From Galeopsis tetrahit (lineage: Eukaryota; Streptophyta; Magnoliopsida; Lamiales; Lamiaceae): 64,000 nt of DNA. Below the pieces are notes generated by a model that was given only the letters and a program-made list of their open reading frames with translations, did not search any database and was not told the DNA's origin. The stretch's first letter is position 1. Each line of letters opens with the position of its first letter. The position numbers and the translations under genes were made by a program. Below, piece after piece: positions 11,825 through 22,330 of this stretch. Location of the stretch: contig OY776131.1 of the NCBI GenBank assembly GCA_963675135.1, positions 32,015,381 through 32,079,380 of the forward strand, read 5' to 3'.

Positions 11825-12059
11825 CTAAACTCCTCGGAGTATAAATAACTCTTAGGAGTATAAATAACTCTCCGGAGTATAAAAAACGAAGAAGATAAAC
11901 TCTTAGGAGTATAAATAACTCTCCGAAGTATAAAAAACGAAGAAGATAAACTCTTAGGAGTATAAATAACTCTCTGGAGTATAAAAAACGTAGAAGATAA
12001 ACTCTTAGGAGTATAAATAACTCTCCGGAGTATAAAAATTCAGAGTATGAACAAATCTA
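11825..12059 (+). repeat. 51-bp tandem repeats in Tat element 1
   Basis: About four copies of a unit built from ACTCTTAGGAGTATAAATA, ACTCTCCGGAGTATAAAAA and ACGAAGAAGAT. CTCCGGAG and CTTAGGAG-like words give short palindromes. The array lies 150 bp after the pol stop, in the untranslated 3' part. Confidence 0.8.
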
Positions 12060-12071
12060 AAGTCAAATCTG

Positions 12072-12931
12072 GACAAGAGTTGAGAGAAGACTCTCAACTC
12101 AGATCTGAAGATTGAGACTTGAAATAATTTTCCTTAGGAAAATTTTTCAAGAGGATGGACAAGAGTTGAAAGAAGACTCTCAACTCAAATCTGAAGATTA
12201 AGACTTGAAATAATTTTCCTTAGAAATTTTTTTCAAGAGGATGGACAAGAGTTGAGAGAAGACTCTCAACTCAGATCTGATGATTAAGACTTGAAAAAAT
12301 TTTCCTTAGAAATTTTTTTCAAGAGGATGGACAAGAGTTGAGAGAAGACTCTCAACTCACATTTGAAGATTGAGATTTGAAATAATTTTCCTTAGAAATT
12401 TTTTTCAAGAGGAGGGACAAGAGTTGAGAGAAGACTCTCAACTCAGATCTGAAGATTGAGACTTGAAATAATTTTCCTAAGAAATTTTTTTCAAGAGGAG
12501 GGACAAGAGTTGAGAGAAGACTCTCAACTCAGATCTGAAGATTGAGACTTGAAATAATTTTCCTTAGAAAATTTTTTCAAGAGGAGGGACAAGAGTTGAG
12601 AGAAGACTCTCAACTCAGATCTGAAGATTGAGACTTGAAATAATTTTCCTTAGAAATTTTTTTCAAGAGGAGGGACAAGAGTTGAGAGAAGACTCTCAAC
12701 TCAGATCTGAAGATTGAGACTTGAAATAATTTTCCTTAGAAATTTTTTTCAAGAGGAGGGACAAGAGTTGAGAGAAGACTCTCAACTCAGATCTGAAGAT
12801 TGAGACTTGAAATAATTTTTCTTAGAAAATTTTTTCAAGAGGAGGGACAAGAGTTGAGAGAAGACTCTCAACTCACATCTGAAGATTAAGACTTGAAAAA
12901 ATTTTCCTTAGAAAATTTCTTAAGGAAAATT
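12072..12931 (+). repeat. Ten 86-bp tandem hairpin repeats in Tat element 1
   Basis: Units start at about 12072, 12158, 12244, 12330, 12416, 12502, 12588, 12674, 12760 and 12846. Each contains GAGTTGAGAG-AAGA-CTCTCAACTC (perfect 10-bp stem, 4-base loop) and a weaker CTTGAAA...TTTCAAG fold. Most copies differ by only a few bases. The array lies between the end of gag-pol and the end of the antisense gene. Confidence 0.9.
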
Positions 12932-13082
12932 TTTTGAACAAAATTAGCATAACAATAGAAATAAGAATAGATAGTGAAGGAAATCACAAAATATCTTCAT
13001 TAAAAATTCAGAACTGACAAAGAGTACAAGATCATTCAAAAGATACTAAAACAAAACAAAAGTACAAGGTAAAATTTCTAAA

Positions 13083-15470
13083 CTAAGGAGGAGTGATTTC
13101 AGCATCTTCAATGTTGGAGACAGTAGAGTGAGCCAGATTTTCAGTTGGACTAGTGGCAGAAGAGGCAGCAACTGCTGAGGAAGTGGCCAAGGGGGCAGGT
13201 GGAGCTGAAGGAACTGTCTGAGAAGACGGAGCTGAAGACACAGAAGAAAACAGATCATAAACAAGATCTTCAGCAGAGGGCAGATCCATATCAAAAGAAT
13301 TGTTAAAGCAAAGTTCATGAACAGCCTTTTCCATAACGGGCAACCACCAAGCATGATCATAGCCCAATTTCTCATCTCCTTTGAAAGCAGGAGAAACCTT
13401 CAAGTTTTTCTTAACCAAAGGCCTGTTGAAAGGACCAATAAATCCCATATCTTGAGCTTGGGTCACAGCAGTATTGAATCCATGATGGAGATAATGAAGG
13501 ATGTGCGGACCCATATCACGAACAGAAGCAGGGCTGAGAAGATAAGCCTTTAGCAGTCCGTGATGAAGGTCATGGAGAAACTTCTGACCTGCAGGAGTGT
13601 TAAACAGTTTCTGGCGACAGGTATTGATGCCAGTTCTGAAACCTGCTGATCGGCTCTCTTCCACTTCTTTGCCCAGGCGAGCCTCCATTTCTGTCTCCCT
13701 TTTCTTTGACTCAATCAAGTCATCACTCATACCTTGCATCCGTCTCTTCAAAGCCTCTACTTCCGCAGTTAAGAGACTCACATTCAGAACAGACTCTTGG
13801 AGCTCTGTATCTTTTTGGACAAGGTCTTCTCTCAGCTGGTCCACATCAGCAAATTCCTGGTACTTCTTCACTAGTATACCATGCTTTGATATCAGCTAAA
13901 AAAAAGAAGAAGAGAGTTTAGATTACATACAAAACTACTAGGTTCTTTTTATGGAAAGGGAGAGAACACTCATACCTGGGTCAAAGATTCAGACATATCA
14001 GTGTGGAGTTGAGAAATGGAAACTTCTTGATGAAGAAATACGTCGTCAGGGGTAGGGATGGAAGTAACAAAAGATAAACTAGCCGAGCCCTTGAGTTCAG
14101 AAACAACTTTGGGTAATTCCAAAGTAAACAAGTCCTTAGAAGACCTACGGACTTGAGCTCTGGGACTATCATTACCTCGAGAGGGCTTGCGAGACTTTAA
14201 CCTCTTGGAAGGTGGGTCTGGAGAAAGGTCGATTTCGACACGTTTACCCTTATCTTTGGCAGAAGGTATAACATCAAAAGTGATGGGGACAGCTTCTGGA
14301 ATGGGTGATCCAGCAGGAGAAGAGTGTTCCTCATCAGCATCAATAGCTACAGTCACCTCCTCTTCAGATCCTTCCGGAAGACCTACTCGATCAAGGAATT
14401 CAAAATCCATCTCTGTAGAAAATTAGCAGTTCTGAAGTTAGACAGAAAAGAAGAAAATTGATACAGTAAGAAGTTATTGCTTCAAAGAGAATAAGCATAC
14501 CGGCTCTGGGGGTTAGAACCGCTCCAGAACTGTCTAACCCAAACTCGACTAACACCCCTGGGTTCCTAAGCATTTCAACCACTTTAAAAACATGTTTCGT
14601 TCTAGCAGCCATTCTATTCAGATCTCTCATAAGAAGTTTCTCAGGCTTAGAAAGAACAGATTTGTGGAAACGAAGATAATCGGGAATTTGGTCTTTCCAC
14701 CCCGTGGGAAAAGGCCAACCTCCGCTCTTTGGGGTTACCCAAAAATATTTAGGTTTCCATTTCCCATCTACAGAGTTAGGTTTTTTCAAAAATTTAGCTG
14801 GACCCCCTGGGCGAGAACTGAAATAAAAGAATCCGCCCTTCAATTTCATTTCGTGACACGCCACAAACTTTTCTGCAGAAGTTTCGTGGCCATAATGCTT
14901 CATCAGAACGAAGAAAGCCAAGGCAGTTCTGATGGAGGAGGGATTAATTTGACTTGCAGAAATTTTATAGTGTTTACAGACCTGAACTAAAAAAGGACAT
15001 AGGGGAAAACGAATTCCTGCATCTATCTGAGCTTTAAAGAATGCTAGAGAAGGATGTTTGGCGAAATTTGGGCGTTCGTTAGGGTTGGATAGGTCAATGA
15101 GAAGATCTGAAGGATTATGAAGTTTTTTCTTGATAACCTTCAGTTCTGAAAGGGTCAAGGTGCTCTCTCGACAAACAGAATTCCATTCAGGATTAAGTAG
15201 ATCTTGAGATGAGGTTGCACGAAGAGGACGAGAGCGCAGGTCAGAAACAGGAGTGGAAGAAGGACGTGAGGAAGAGGGACGTGTTAAAGACATGTAACTC
15301 GAGTCTAGGTAAGAAGGGGAGAGTTGATGGGTTAAAGGAACTGTAAAACCAGATCTGAGAAGTTCTTCTGGTGTTTGACTTCTGTGAAGACTCGAATGAT
15401 GAGTCCCAGAATTGGATTGCCTCCCAGAACCAGAGAAAGTAGAAGAAGGAGTCGGAGCTGAGTCTGACAT
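13083..15470 (-). CDS. Antisense spliced ORF (aORF) of Tat element 1
   Basis: Three exons on the minus strand: 15470-14501, 14412-13976 and 13895-13083. Introns of 88 and 80 nt have GT..AG borders (GTATGCTT/TTTCTACAG and GTATGAGT/TTTTTTTAG). The exons sum to 2220 nt, exactly 740 codons including the TAG, with no internal stop and matching phases. The start is ATG 15470 (MSDSAPT). The N-terminus is serine-rich; the middle (about residues 105-260) resembles the plant putative gypsy-type transposon/plant mobile domain region; the C-terminal exon is rich in E, K and L and likely coiled-coil (MKKYQEF-like start to EALKRRMQG). Antisense ORFs of this kind are known in Tat elements, function unknown. 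Confidence 0.8.
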
Positions 15471-15879
15471 GCCCAAGAAAAGAAATAAAAAGAAAAGAGA
15501 TGAGAATTACCTCGCCGTGAAGATATCGGATCTAAAGAAGGTAAATCGGAGAGGCTCGCCGGAAACAAGATCGGAAATTTAGAGAGAGAAATATTTGCGG
15601 CGGAGTAAAGAAAGAGATTCTTCACTCAAATTGTCAAAACAGCGAAAATAAATGAATCTCATTCGCTTTTTATACCCATGAGAAAAGAGACGGTTGATAT
15701 TCTCAGGAGACACGCGTCCGGTCACGATCGAAGGAAACTAAAAAGTATAAAACAGATGGAAGGCCCAGATTAAAAGTAAAGAATTCCGCGATTCAAAAAA
15801 GATAAGAATGAAAAGAAGCGGGAAAACAATTTACTTTAGAGTATCAGATCTGAAAAGAAAATCTGATAACTCTAAATTA

Positions 15880-15892
15880 AGGGGGGAGTAGA
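15880..15892 (+). promoter_or_regulatory. Polypurine tract of Tat element 1
   Basis: AAGGGGGGAGTAGA directly precedes the 3' LTR start TGATAGG; it is the expected plus-strand primer site. Confidence 0.75.
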
Positions 15893-16627
15893 TGATAGGA
15901 CATAATGATGTCATCTCATCTGCAGTGAATTCACCCCCATAATCTATTCAGAAAAGACCTAAGGAAGGTCTTGACTTCAGAAGAGATGATCTTAAGATCT
16001 GAATCAGACCTGAACTATTACTTTGATGACCCACCCATCGAAGTTCAGTTCTGAAATTCGTCTCATGTGATCATATCACAGTTCTGGAAGCAACTCAAAT
16101 TAGGAATCCTTTTTGGATAATTCCTTTGTCCTAGACAGTTCACTCAAGTGGTCCCCCTTGTACCATGTGTACCTTCTCTGCAAAATACTCCAAATATCTC
16201 CTGAAAAATCATATTTCTCTCATTCAAAAATAACAGAATGGCAGTAAAGGACGATGAGGTGGCGTGGTCCCCTCTGAATAAAACCCTAGTTTCTGTAATT
16301 ACATCATTGCCCTTGAGTCTTGAAGGTATAAATAGTATATCATTCCCACATTTGTAAAGGTTAACTCACTTTTCTTAAAACTCTCTCTCTCTCTCTACAT
16401 ATATTTTTTGCACATAATCCGTTCATTTGAATATCCACTGACTTGAGCGTCGGAGGGTCGTCGCCGGAACCCTCTCCGGCTCGGTTTTGCTGCAGGTCCA
16501 CCATTTCCAGACCTTCATTTGACCACTCAAGCAACATCAAAGGATTCCCAAAGGATCAAACTAGGTATGGCCATATCTTATTCATTTTTAAAGGTAGTTC
16601 ATATCTGAACTCCTTTTTGTTTCATCA
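15893..16627 (+). repeat. 3' LTR of Tat element 1
   Basis: 735 bp copy of the LTR at 5385-6117, ending TTTCATCA before the CGTAT target duplication. The transcript of the antisense gene would start in or just upstream of the region 15470-15900. Confidence 0.93.
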
Positions 16628-16632
16628 CGTAT

Positions 16633-16882
16633 GTTGGAAGAAAGAGGATTGTGCAGAAAATAAATGTAAAGGGAATGATAGTGTACACACAGAACTGCCA
16701 GATGATGATGATGACGATGAGCCAGTTTTCTAGATGGATTTACATGGCAAGCTGTTACTTGATCGGGTGTGGTTTTTCTATAGGAGTTGCTCTGGATTTG
16801 CCTTTTGAAGTTGAGTACAAGCTTAAGAGACGAAATGCAGTGGAGAACTACTTAATATTTTTCTGTGGTGAATTAACAGCTT
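16633..16882 (+). pseudogene. Receptor-like protein fragment (acidic and membrane part)
   Basis: Continues the fragment at 5204-5384 across Tat element 1. One frame reads an acidic stretch ending ELPDDDDDDEPVF then stops (TAG 16731-16733); the other frame reads RWIYMASCYLIGCGFSIGVAL, a transmembrane helix, and ends at TAA 16882-16884. A single extra base near 16730 separates the two frames. The order acidic juxtamembrane then transmembrane then short basic tail is that of plant receptor-like proteins. Sequence between FKSDSY and the acidic part is also missing. It was therefore a damaged gene, probably before the retrotransposon arrived. Confidence 0.7.
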
Positions 16883-16884
16883 AA

Positions 16885-18183
16885 GACAAGTTGCTCGAGA
16901 TTGAATCTCCAAAGGTGACACACCACTACATGTATTTTAATGGAACAAGTGAGTTAGGCTTGGAGAGTCAATCAAACGGATCAAGTTTGAAACAGTTTTA
17001 ATGCAATATTTGAAGTTAATGTGGCCCAATGAGTAGGTATTCATGATATTTGAGCATGATTATCAGGCCCCCTGGATTCAGGTCAGCCGATAAAGTCACT
17101 TGTTTTAATGGTGAAGCCAGCAATGTTTCTTGTAGCCCTCATCATGGGATGGGAGTGTGTGTATATCCTAATCTTGCAACAGCTTTAAACTTTTTCTTGT
17201 TTGTATGACAAGTTGAATTCAGAAAAGACTTGTTCGTACCTTTTGAAACTCATGGGTTATATAGATTAGTAATATGAGCTATCAAATTGAGTTGACAGTT
17301 TAAAAATGATATCTTTTGAAACTCTCAAGTCTCTGTTTAAAGCCATGATGATCATTTACAATGTCTACCATACTTGGTATAAGAAATAGGACTCCTGAAA
17401 ATATCTCCATTTTCCACTTCTCAAATATCAATGGCTACTAATGCGTTGCAGAGATTTATACGAGCCACATCCAAGTAATGTACCTTCATAATATGTTACA
17501 GGCTTCTGCATATTCCCTTGTTTCCTTTAAAATGCCTCGTGAATTCCTGTCTTTTCACTTATTTCTGGTGGCACCCTTTGCCAGAAAAGATAATGCCAGT
17601 GCTCTTCATTCATGACAAGGCAACGAGGCTACCTCGAAAGCTCAGGCTCGATCTGGGCGAATTCTCACCCTTCACTTCACATATATATAATAAGCAAGGT
17701 GGATTAAGGGGACAAGAGGAATCAAAAAACTGATATTATTCATCAGGATTCATAAATATACATATATGTTTATGCAATGTTTCCCATCCTCAGAACCCAA
17801 CACTTATTATATAAGTATATTGCATGCTAAACCACCTGTCTTCCATGTGTTGCCTGCATTATTATGGACTATTTTTAATGGGAGTTGGGGCGATTAACAA
17901 TGTGTTCCACTTACGTCTAATCTCACCTTCGTTACACGCTTTGCTGGAGATGCTTTTTATGATCCATGCATTTCCGATAGGTGGGGCCACTGGAGACCAG
18001 ATCTCATATATTATTTAACAGTACCAAAATTCTAATTTATTGTCTGCTGGAAGACAACATTACTCCAAACTCACTTGTTTTCTGCGATTTGTAGTTTCTG
18101 GTTGTCCACTCGTTTTATGCAAAACCTGTAGAGGTTAATAATACGGATCAACCTACTGCATTTTCAAAATGTATTAACTTATT
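16885..18183. other. Spacer upstream of DUF241 copy 3
   Basis: No coding region supported. About 17280-18183 is closely repeated at about 31290-32162, upstream of copy 4, including CTCAGGCTCGATCTGGGCGA and TTGCATGCTAAACCACCTGT. It represents the long 5' flank of the duplication unit. 16885-17280 has nothing recognised. Confidence 0.7.
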
Positions 18184-18275
18184 AGGTGGGAAACATAGCA
18201 TAGACATCGCCATAATAATCGATACTCCAGATCAACATATTCCTTCTGCCCACTTCCCCCTCTATATATTGAGCA
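18184..18275 (+). promoter_or_regulatory. Putative core promoter of DUF241 copy 3
   Basis: CATAGACATCGCCATAATAA, ATCGATACTCCAGATCAAC, then CTTCCCCCTCTATATATT (TATA about 18262-18270), the same layout as the other copies. Confidence 0.6.
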
Positions 18276-18366
18276 AGTGCATAATGCTGAATACATCACA
18301 CTTTTCTCATTCAATCACCAAACAATTCAATTCAAAGGCTCATTTCTCACCAACAAAATAAAAGCA

Positions 18367-19134
18367 ATGGCTCCATCAAAGACCCTTAATCATGCCCGCT
18401 CTCTTAGCCTGCCCTCTCTATCAAATCCAGCCGTTTCTCCATTTGATGACAACTTATCCAGATTGGCATCTTCCGAGGCTGCTTCTTCATCGATGTCATC
18501 AATCAACAGCAGAGTAAATGGCCTTACAAATCTGTACAACAATATTGATGATCTGCTTCTGCAGCCACATAACCAACAAATCGTTTCAGAAGCAATATTG
18601 GATGATTACATCAGGCTACTGGATGGTTGCAGCGGAGTCAGAGATATCGTCTCAATCACCAAGCAGAATTTACGAGACCTCTTCTCTTCCTTGAGGAGAA
18701 AGGATGAAAATGGCATCCAAATTTACCTCATTTCCAGAAAGAAGTCAAAGAAAATGATCCAAAATTGCTTGAAAAATCTGAGGAGTTGTACAAGTAACAA
18801 TGTGGAGAAGGAAACAAGCCTTGTCTCCATGTTAAAAGCCGCAGAATCAGCTGCCTTTTCCGTTCTGGAGTCATTGATATCATACACAAGGGGGCAAGAA
18901 AAGAAGAGTGGGTGGTCAAAGCTGATCCATTCCAAGAAAGCATCATCACACACATTTTTGAATGAGTTCGAAAAGGTGGATTCGTTCCTGCAACAGGGCC
19001 AAGAAAACGAGGAATTGTTGAATCACTTAAAAGAGATGGACTCAACCATTGTGGATCTTGAACAAGAATTAGAATCCATGTTCAGACAGTTGATTAAAAC
19101 CAGAGTTTCCCTCCTCAACATTTTAAATCACTAG
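18367..19134 (+). CDS. DUF241 domain protein, copy 3
   Basis: 255 residues, intronless. The frame is open further upstream (from 18277), but ATG 18367 is the conserved start (MAPSKTLNHARSLSLPS) and lies about 100 bases after the TATA box. All family blocks are present: RVNGLTNLYNNIDDLLLQPH, LLDGCSGVRDIV, NLRDLFSSLRRKD, and the C-terminal acidic helix ending LLNILNH. Substitutions relative to copy 2 are scattered and mostly conservative. No targeting signal or membrane segment is seen. Function unknown; plant-specific family with tandem arrays. Convergent with the NAC tail fragment at 19386-19588. Confidence 0.9.
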   Translation: MAPSKTLNHARSLSLPSLSNPAVSPFDDNLSRLASSEAASSSMSSINSRVNGLTNLYNNIDDLLLQPHNQQIVSEAILDDYIRLLDGCSGVRDIVSITKQNLRDLFSSLRRKDENGIQIYLISRKKSKKMIQNCLKNLRSCTSNNVEKETSLVSMLKAAESAAFSVLESLISYTRGQEKKSGWSKLIHSKKASSHTFLNEFEKVDSFLQQGQENEELLNHLKEMDSTIVDLEQELESMFRQLIKTRVSLLNILNH

Positions 19135-19385
19135 GCTTCAAACTCATCTTGAGATTGAAAATTTTGTATATATAGGAGTAGATGAATATATATACTTGTA
19201 CATTTCTATAGATGACCATTGATACAGTTAAAGAAACACAAATATTTACTCTACACTTATTTTATTTCGAATATATTTTAATTGGCTTATATATAAATTG
19301 TAATCTAGTCTGTTAAAACACAACCACCTTCGGAACAAGTATCTTTCATACAACAAACAAAACACTCATTAACAAAGAAAGAATT

Positions 19386-19588
19386 TTAAGGTCTTTGCAA
19401 ACCATTACACGAAGCCGTGATCGAGCTCAAACCGTCCCATAAATCATCATAAGTAAGGGTAGTCTAGAAAGGATTAGACAGCTCTTACCGTGGTAATCAA
19501 TAGTACACATGTTAACAGAATCAGAAAGTCAGTCTGCACATTGGCAAGAACGGTCTGAAATTATCGAGCCAGGGACTAAACTGCGTGC
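19386..19588 (-). pseudogene. Truncated NAC gene 3' end, copy B
   Basis: Matches 47366-47570, the 3' flank and last few codons of the NAC gene (GAGCTCAAACCGTCCCATAA, ATCATCATAAGTAAGG, GAGCCAGGGACTAAACTGCG). It has small deletions relative to the other copies and ends abruptly at about 19588. No open reading frame of use remains. It lacks the MITE and the solo LTR found in copy A. Confidence 0.8.
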
Positions 19589-20428
19589 AATTGGCCTTAA
19601 AACAAATTAATTCAAAATTTAATCCTAATAACCACTATTAACATTCTAATTCAGTTGCACCTTCATAGAAATGGGGAAATGAAAAGTTAGATTCAAAACT
19701 CAAATTAAAGCCTGTTCTTTTTCTCAACCGTCAATTGTATACTAATTTGTTTACACAAATATCAAATTAGGAATGATGATAGAGTAATTTTATTAAAATT
19801 AGGTCTTTGGATTTGGGGAATTAGGGTATTTTTAATTTGGGAGTTTGAATCATATCAAATTGAATTTCCACTGTTTACAGATTAGACTTTACATATTCTA
19901 AAACCCTTTCAATTTAGTCTCTATAAATATGAGGAATATCAATAGCTACATCTATTAGCTTATTGGGAAATATATTAATTTCATTCACACAATTATTATT
20001 GTAAGGCGACGACAATTTCGAAGATTAATTCGTGCGAGGTTTTTACATACAACTTCTACATTCATCTATTAAGGTGGGGTTTTAGTTGCTTATCCTCTAT
20101 GGTGGCGGCGGTGATTGGTAGAGTTTTTATTGCATTTGTTATTCTTAAATTAATGTTTTAAATAAATTATTAGAGTTGTCGATTATGTGAATTTGTTCCT
20201 ATGTTATTCGATGGACGAAGTATATATATTGGTAAAGTTTGTGGCAAAGTATCTAATAGTCGGGGGCTCTAATTGGGATTCGGGATCGACAAGTTTTCAG
20301 GTGTAACTCGTTGTGCTCAATGACAAAGTTGAATTCTACGTATGGAAATACCATAATCATTAAAATGGTTTTAGGAAGATGCACAATACTTTTTGGTAAA
20401 GTTGGCAAAGTATATGTTACAATGTGAG
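19589..20428. other. Intergenic DNA, nothing recognised
   Basis: AT-rich with no supported gene. The pair TTGGTAAAGTTTGTGGCAAAG (about 20230) and TTTTGGTAAAGTTGGCAAAG (about 20391) is a short direct repeat. Confidence 0.4.
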
Positions 20429-21947
20429 TGTTGAAAGTGTGTGTGCGTGTTTATTAGAGGTGTTGCCTTAAAAATGATGGAACAACTAAGACAACAAATA
20501 GAGCAGCGGAAATTAAAAAACACGATACAACAGAGTATTCAAAATTTTGTATAGACCATAAATAAATCTATATTGTTTCACTTAAATATAATTAGTAAAA
20601 CGTAGCGAAAACCCTCTTCGAGGTACGGCAGTGCCAATTACATGGTATTGACAACCCTATGAATTTAAAACAACTTTTATGAAATTGTCTCTCAATCTTG
20701 GCCTAACATAAACACTTCTAGATTCAACAAATGTACTAAACTAATTTATAGAGATTACAATCAATCTAATACACAAAACAAGAGAGGAAACAATAATATT
20801 CCTAAAACTAAATACACTAGGTGCACTCGATAACTTTAATATGAGATAGTTTTTCTTCTCTACATTTGTAACGTTGAAGACAACCTCTATTTATAGATAA
20901 TTATGCATCCTTCAACTCCCATAGATCGCATGATCTATATATGTAACTCCCATTAACTCCTAAAAATAAGGAAGTTCCTTAACTTCCATGTATGTGGTGG
21001 ATTTTTCTCACTCCTCATGTAACTGTACTATTTGGATACGTCCAACCCTGTAACTGCATAAAAGGAACACCACACGCAACATAGAAAAATCGGAGTTAGT
21101 GTTAGAAGAAATGACGAATTATGATGTTGCTCAACGTTAGTGACGGACCCAAAAAATTTAGATTGGGGGTCCGATTTGCATTGCTATAAATAAAAAATAA
21201 TATTATAGAATTTTATACCTACAAACAAAAATTCATTATAAAATTTTCAATAGACCTCATTTTATTAATTTAAATTTAACGACTTTTGTTATGTTTCAAA
21301 AAAAAAAAATTTAATTGTTTCAACTCATAATAAGTGAAACGGTGTTAAAATTTAATGTGCATTCTCGTTAAGACTTTAGTCAACAAATGTAGAACTTAAA
21401 ATATACCCCCCCCTATTCCGTGATGACTTCCATACCTTAACAAGTTCACTTTTGAATTTTTTGTGATGTTTGAGGTCAAATAAATGAGGAGTATTTTGAG
21501 TGATTTAGTGATATTTAAAGAGATTTTAGTGAGGTTAAATAAATGAGAAGTATTTTGGTTGATTTAGTGCGGTTTAAATGTGATCTAGTGAGGTGTAAGA
21601 AGAATGTGGACCCAAATGAGTGACAATTTTAAAAATAAAATAATGTAGGGGAGTATATTTTTGGGTGATTTAGTGAGGTTTAGGGAACAATGTGGACCCA
21701 AAATGAGTGACAATTTTAAAAATAAAATAATGTAGTAAGAGTATTAATTTGGTAGATTATTTGCGTGTTATAAGTGTGCAAAAAATCTTGAGACGTCTCA
21801 ATAAAATAGTTTACGAATAATCACGAGATGGAAGAAATATATATATATAAATCAGTGGGGGGTCCATTGGTCCCCCTGGACCCTACATGGGTCCGTCTCT
21901 GCCCAAAGTGATGGAACATTTTGTTCATCACCCGTACAACATCAACA
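20429..21947 (-). repeat. 3' LTR of the copia element, with insertion
   Basis: On the minus strand it starts TGTTGATGTTGTACGGGTG right after a purine run GGGGGAGA (21948-21957) and ends ACTTTCAACA (20429). TG..CA ends and polypurine tract position identify it. A 764-bp hAT-like insertion at 21138-21901 accounts for half of its length. Confidence 0.65.
21138..21901. mobile_element. hAT-like non-autonomous element in the LTR
   Basis: Ends TAGTGACGGACCC and, on the other strand, CAGAGACGGACCC; flanked by 8-bp near-duplications CTCAACGT (21130-21137) and CCCAAAGT (21902-21909), six of eight matching. The interior has no ORF and contains a Stowaway-like stretch (about 21405-21830, GTGATGACTTCCATACC start) with internal repeats GGTTAAATAAATGAG. 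Confidence 0.55.
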
Positions 21948-21957
21948 ATCTCCCCCA

Positions 21958-22330
21958 ATTTGGCCTTCTACTACAATACTTCTGATGTTAAACATACATA
22001 AATGTTCAAAGTAAAAATATACAAAGTTTACATCAAGTAAATGACATAAAACCATAATAACCAAATTTAGGTGATAAATCTAGCTCTAAACACTAAAAAA
22101 AAAAAGTGTGTTTAGATTAAAAACTGAAATAAATAACAACAAAAAGAAATCCTAAAATAATAATAAGGAAATCCTAATAAACTGAAATATCTAACAAAAA
22201 ATATGGAAATTAAATTGCTTTCAAACAGAAGTAAAACTAACATAATCAAATATTAAGCATTACAACAAGGAGAAAAATATAAAGGTGCATTGTGGGCAAG
22301 GATTTGGCCGAAATGATATATGTTGCATCT
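21958..22330. other. Non-coding 3' part of the copia element
   Basis: AT-rich spacer between the extra ORF and the polypurine tract; nothing else seen. Confidence 0.4.

Larger units (their letters stand above)
5385..16627 (+). mobile_element. Tat-lineage Ty3/gypsy retrotransposon 1
   Basis: A complete 11.2-kb element flanked by the 5-bp duplication CGTAT (5380-5384 and 16628-16632). Order: 5' LTR, primer site, gag-pol in one frame, two tandem repeat arrays, an antisense spliced gene, polypurine tract, 3' LTR. The extra (archaeal-type) RNase H after the normal one and the antisense ORF place it in the Tat group (Retand/Ogre-like) of non-chromovirus gypsy elements. The two LTRs differ by about five substitutions and one 2-bp indel by eye, so insertion is fairly recent. 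Four in-frame TGA codons break gag-pol. Confidence 0.93.

Noticed and set aside
12072..12931. CRISPR-like direct repeat array
   Set aside because: Units are contiguous 86-bp tandem copies without variable spacers, inside a plant retrotransposon.
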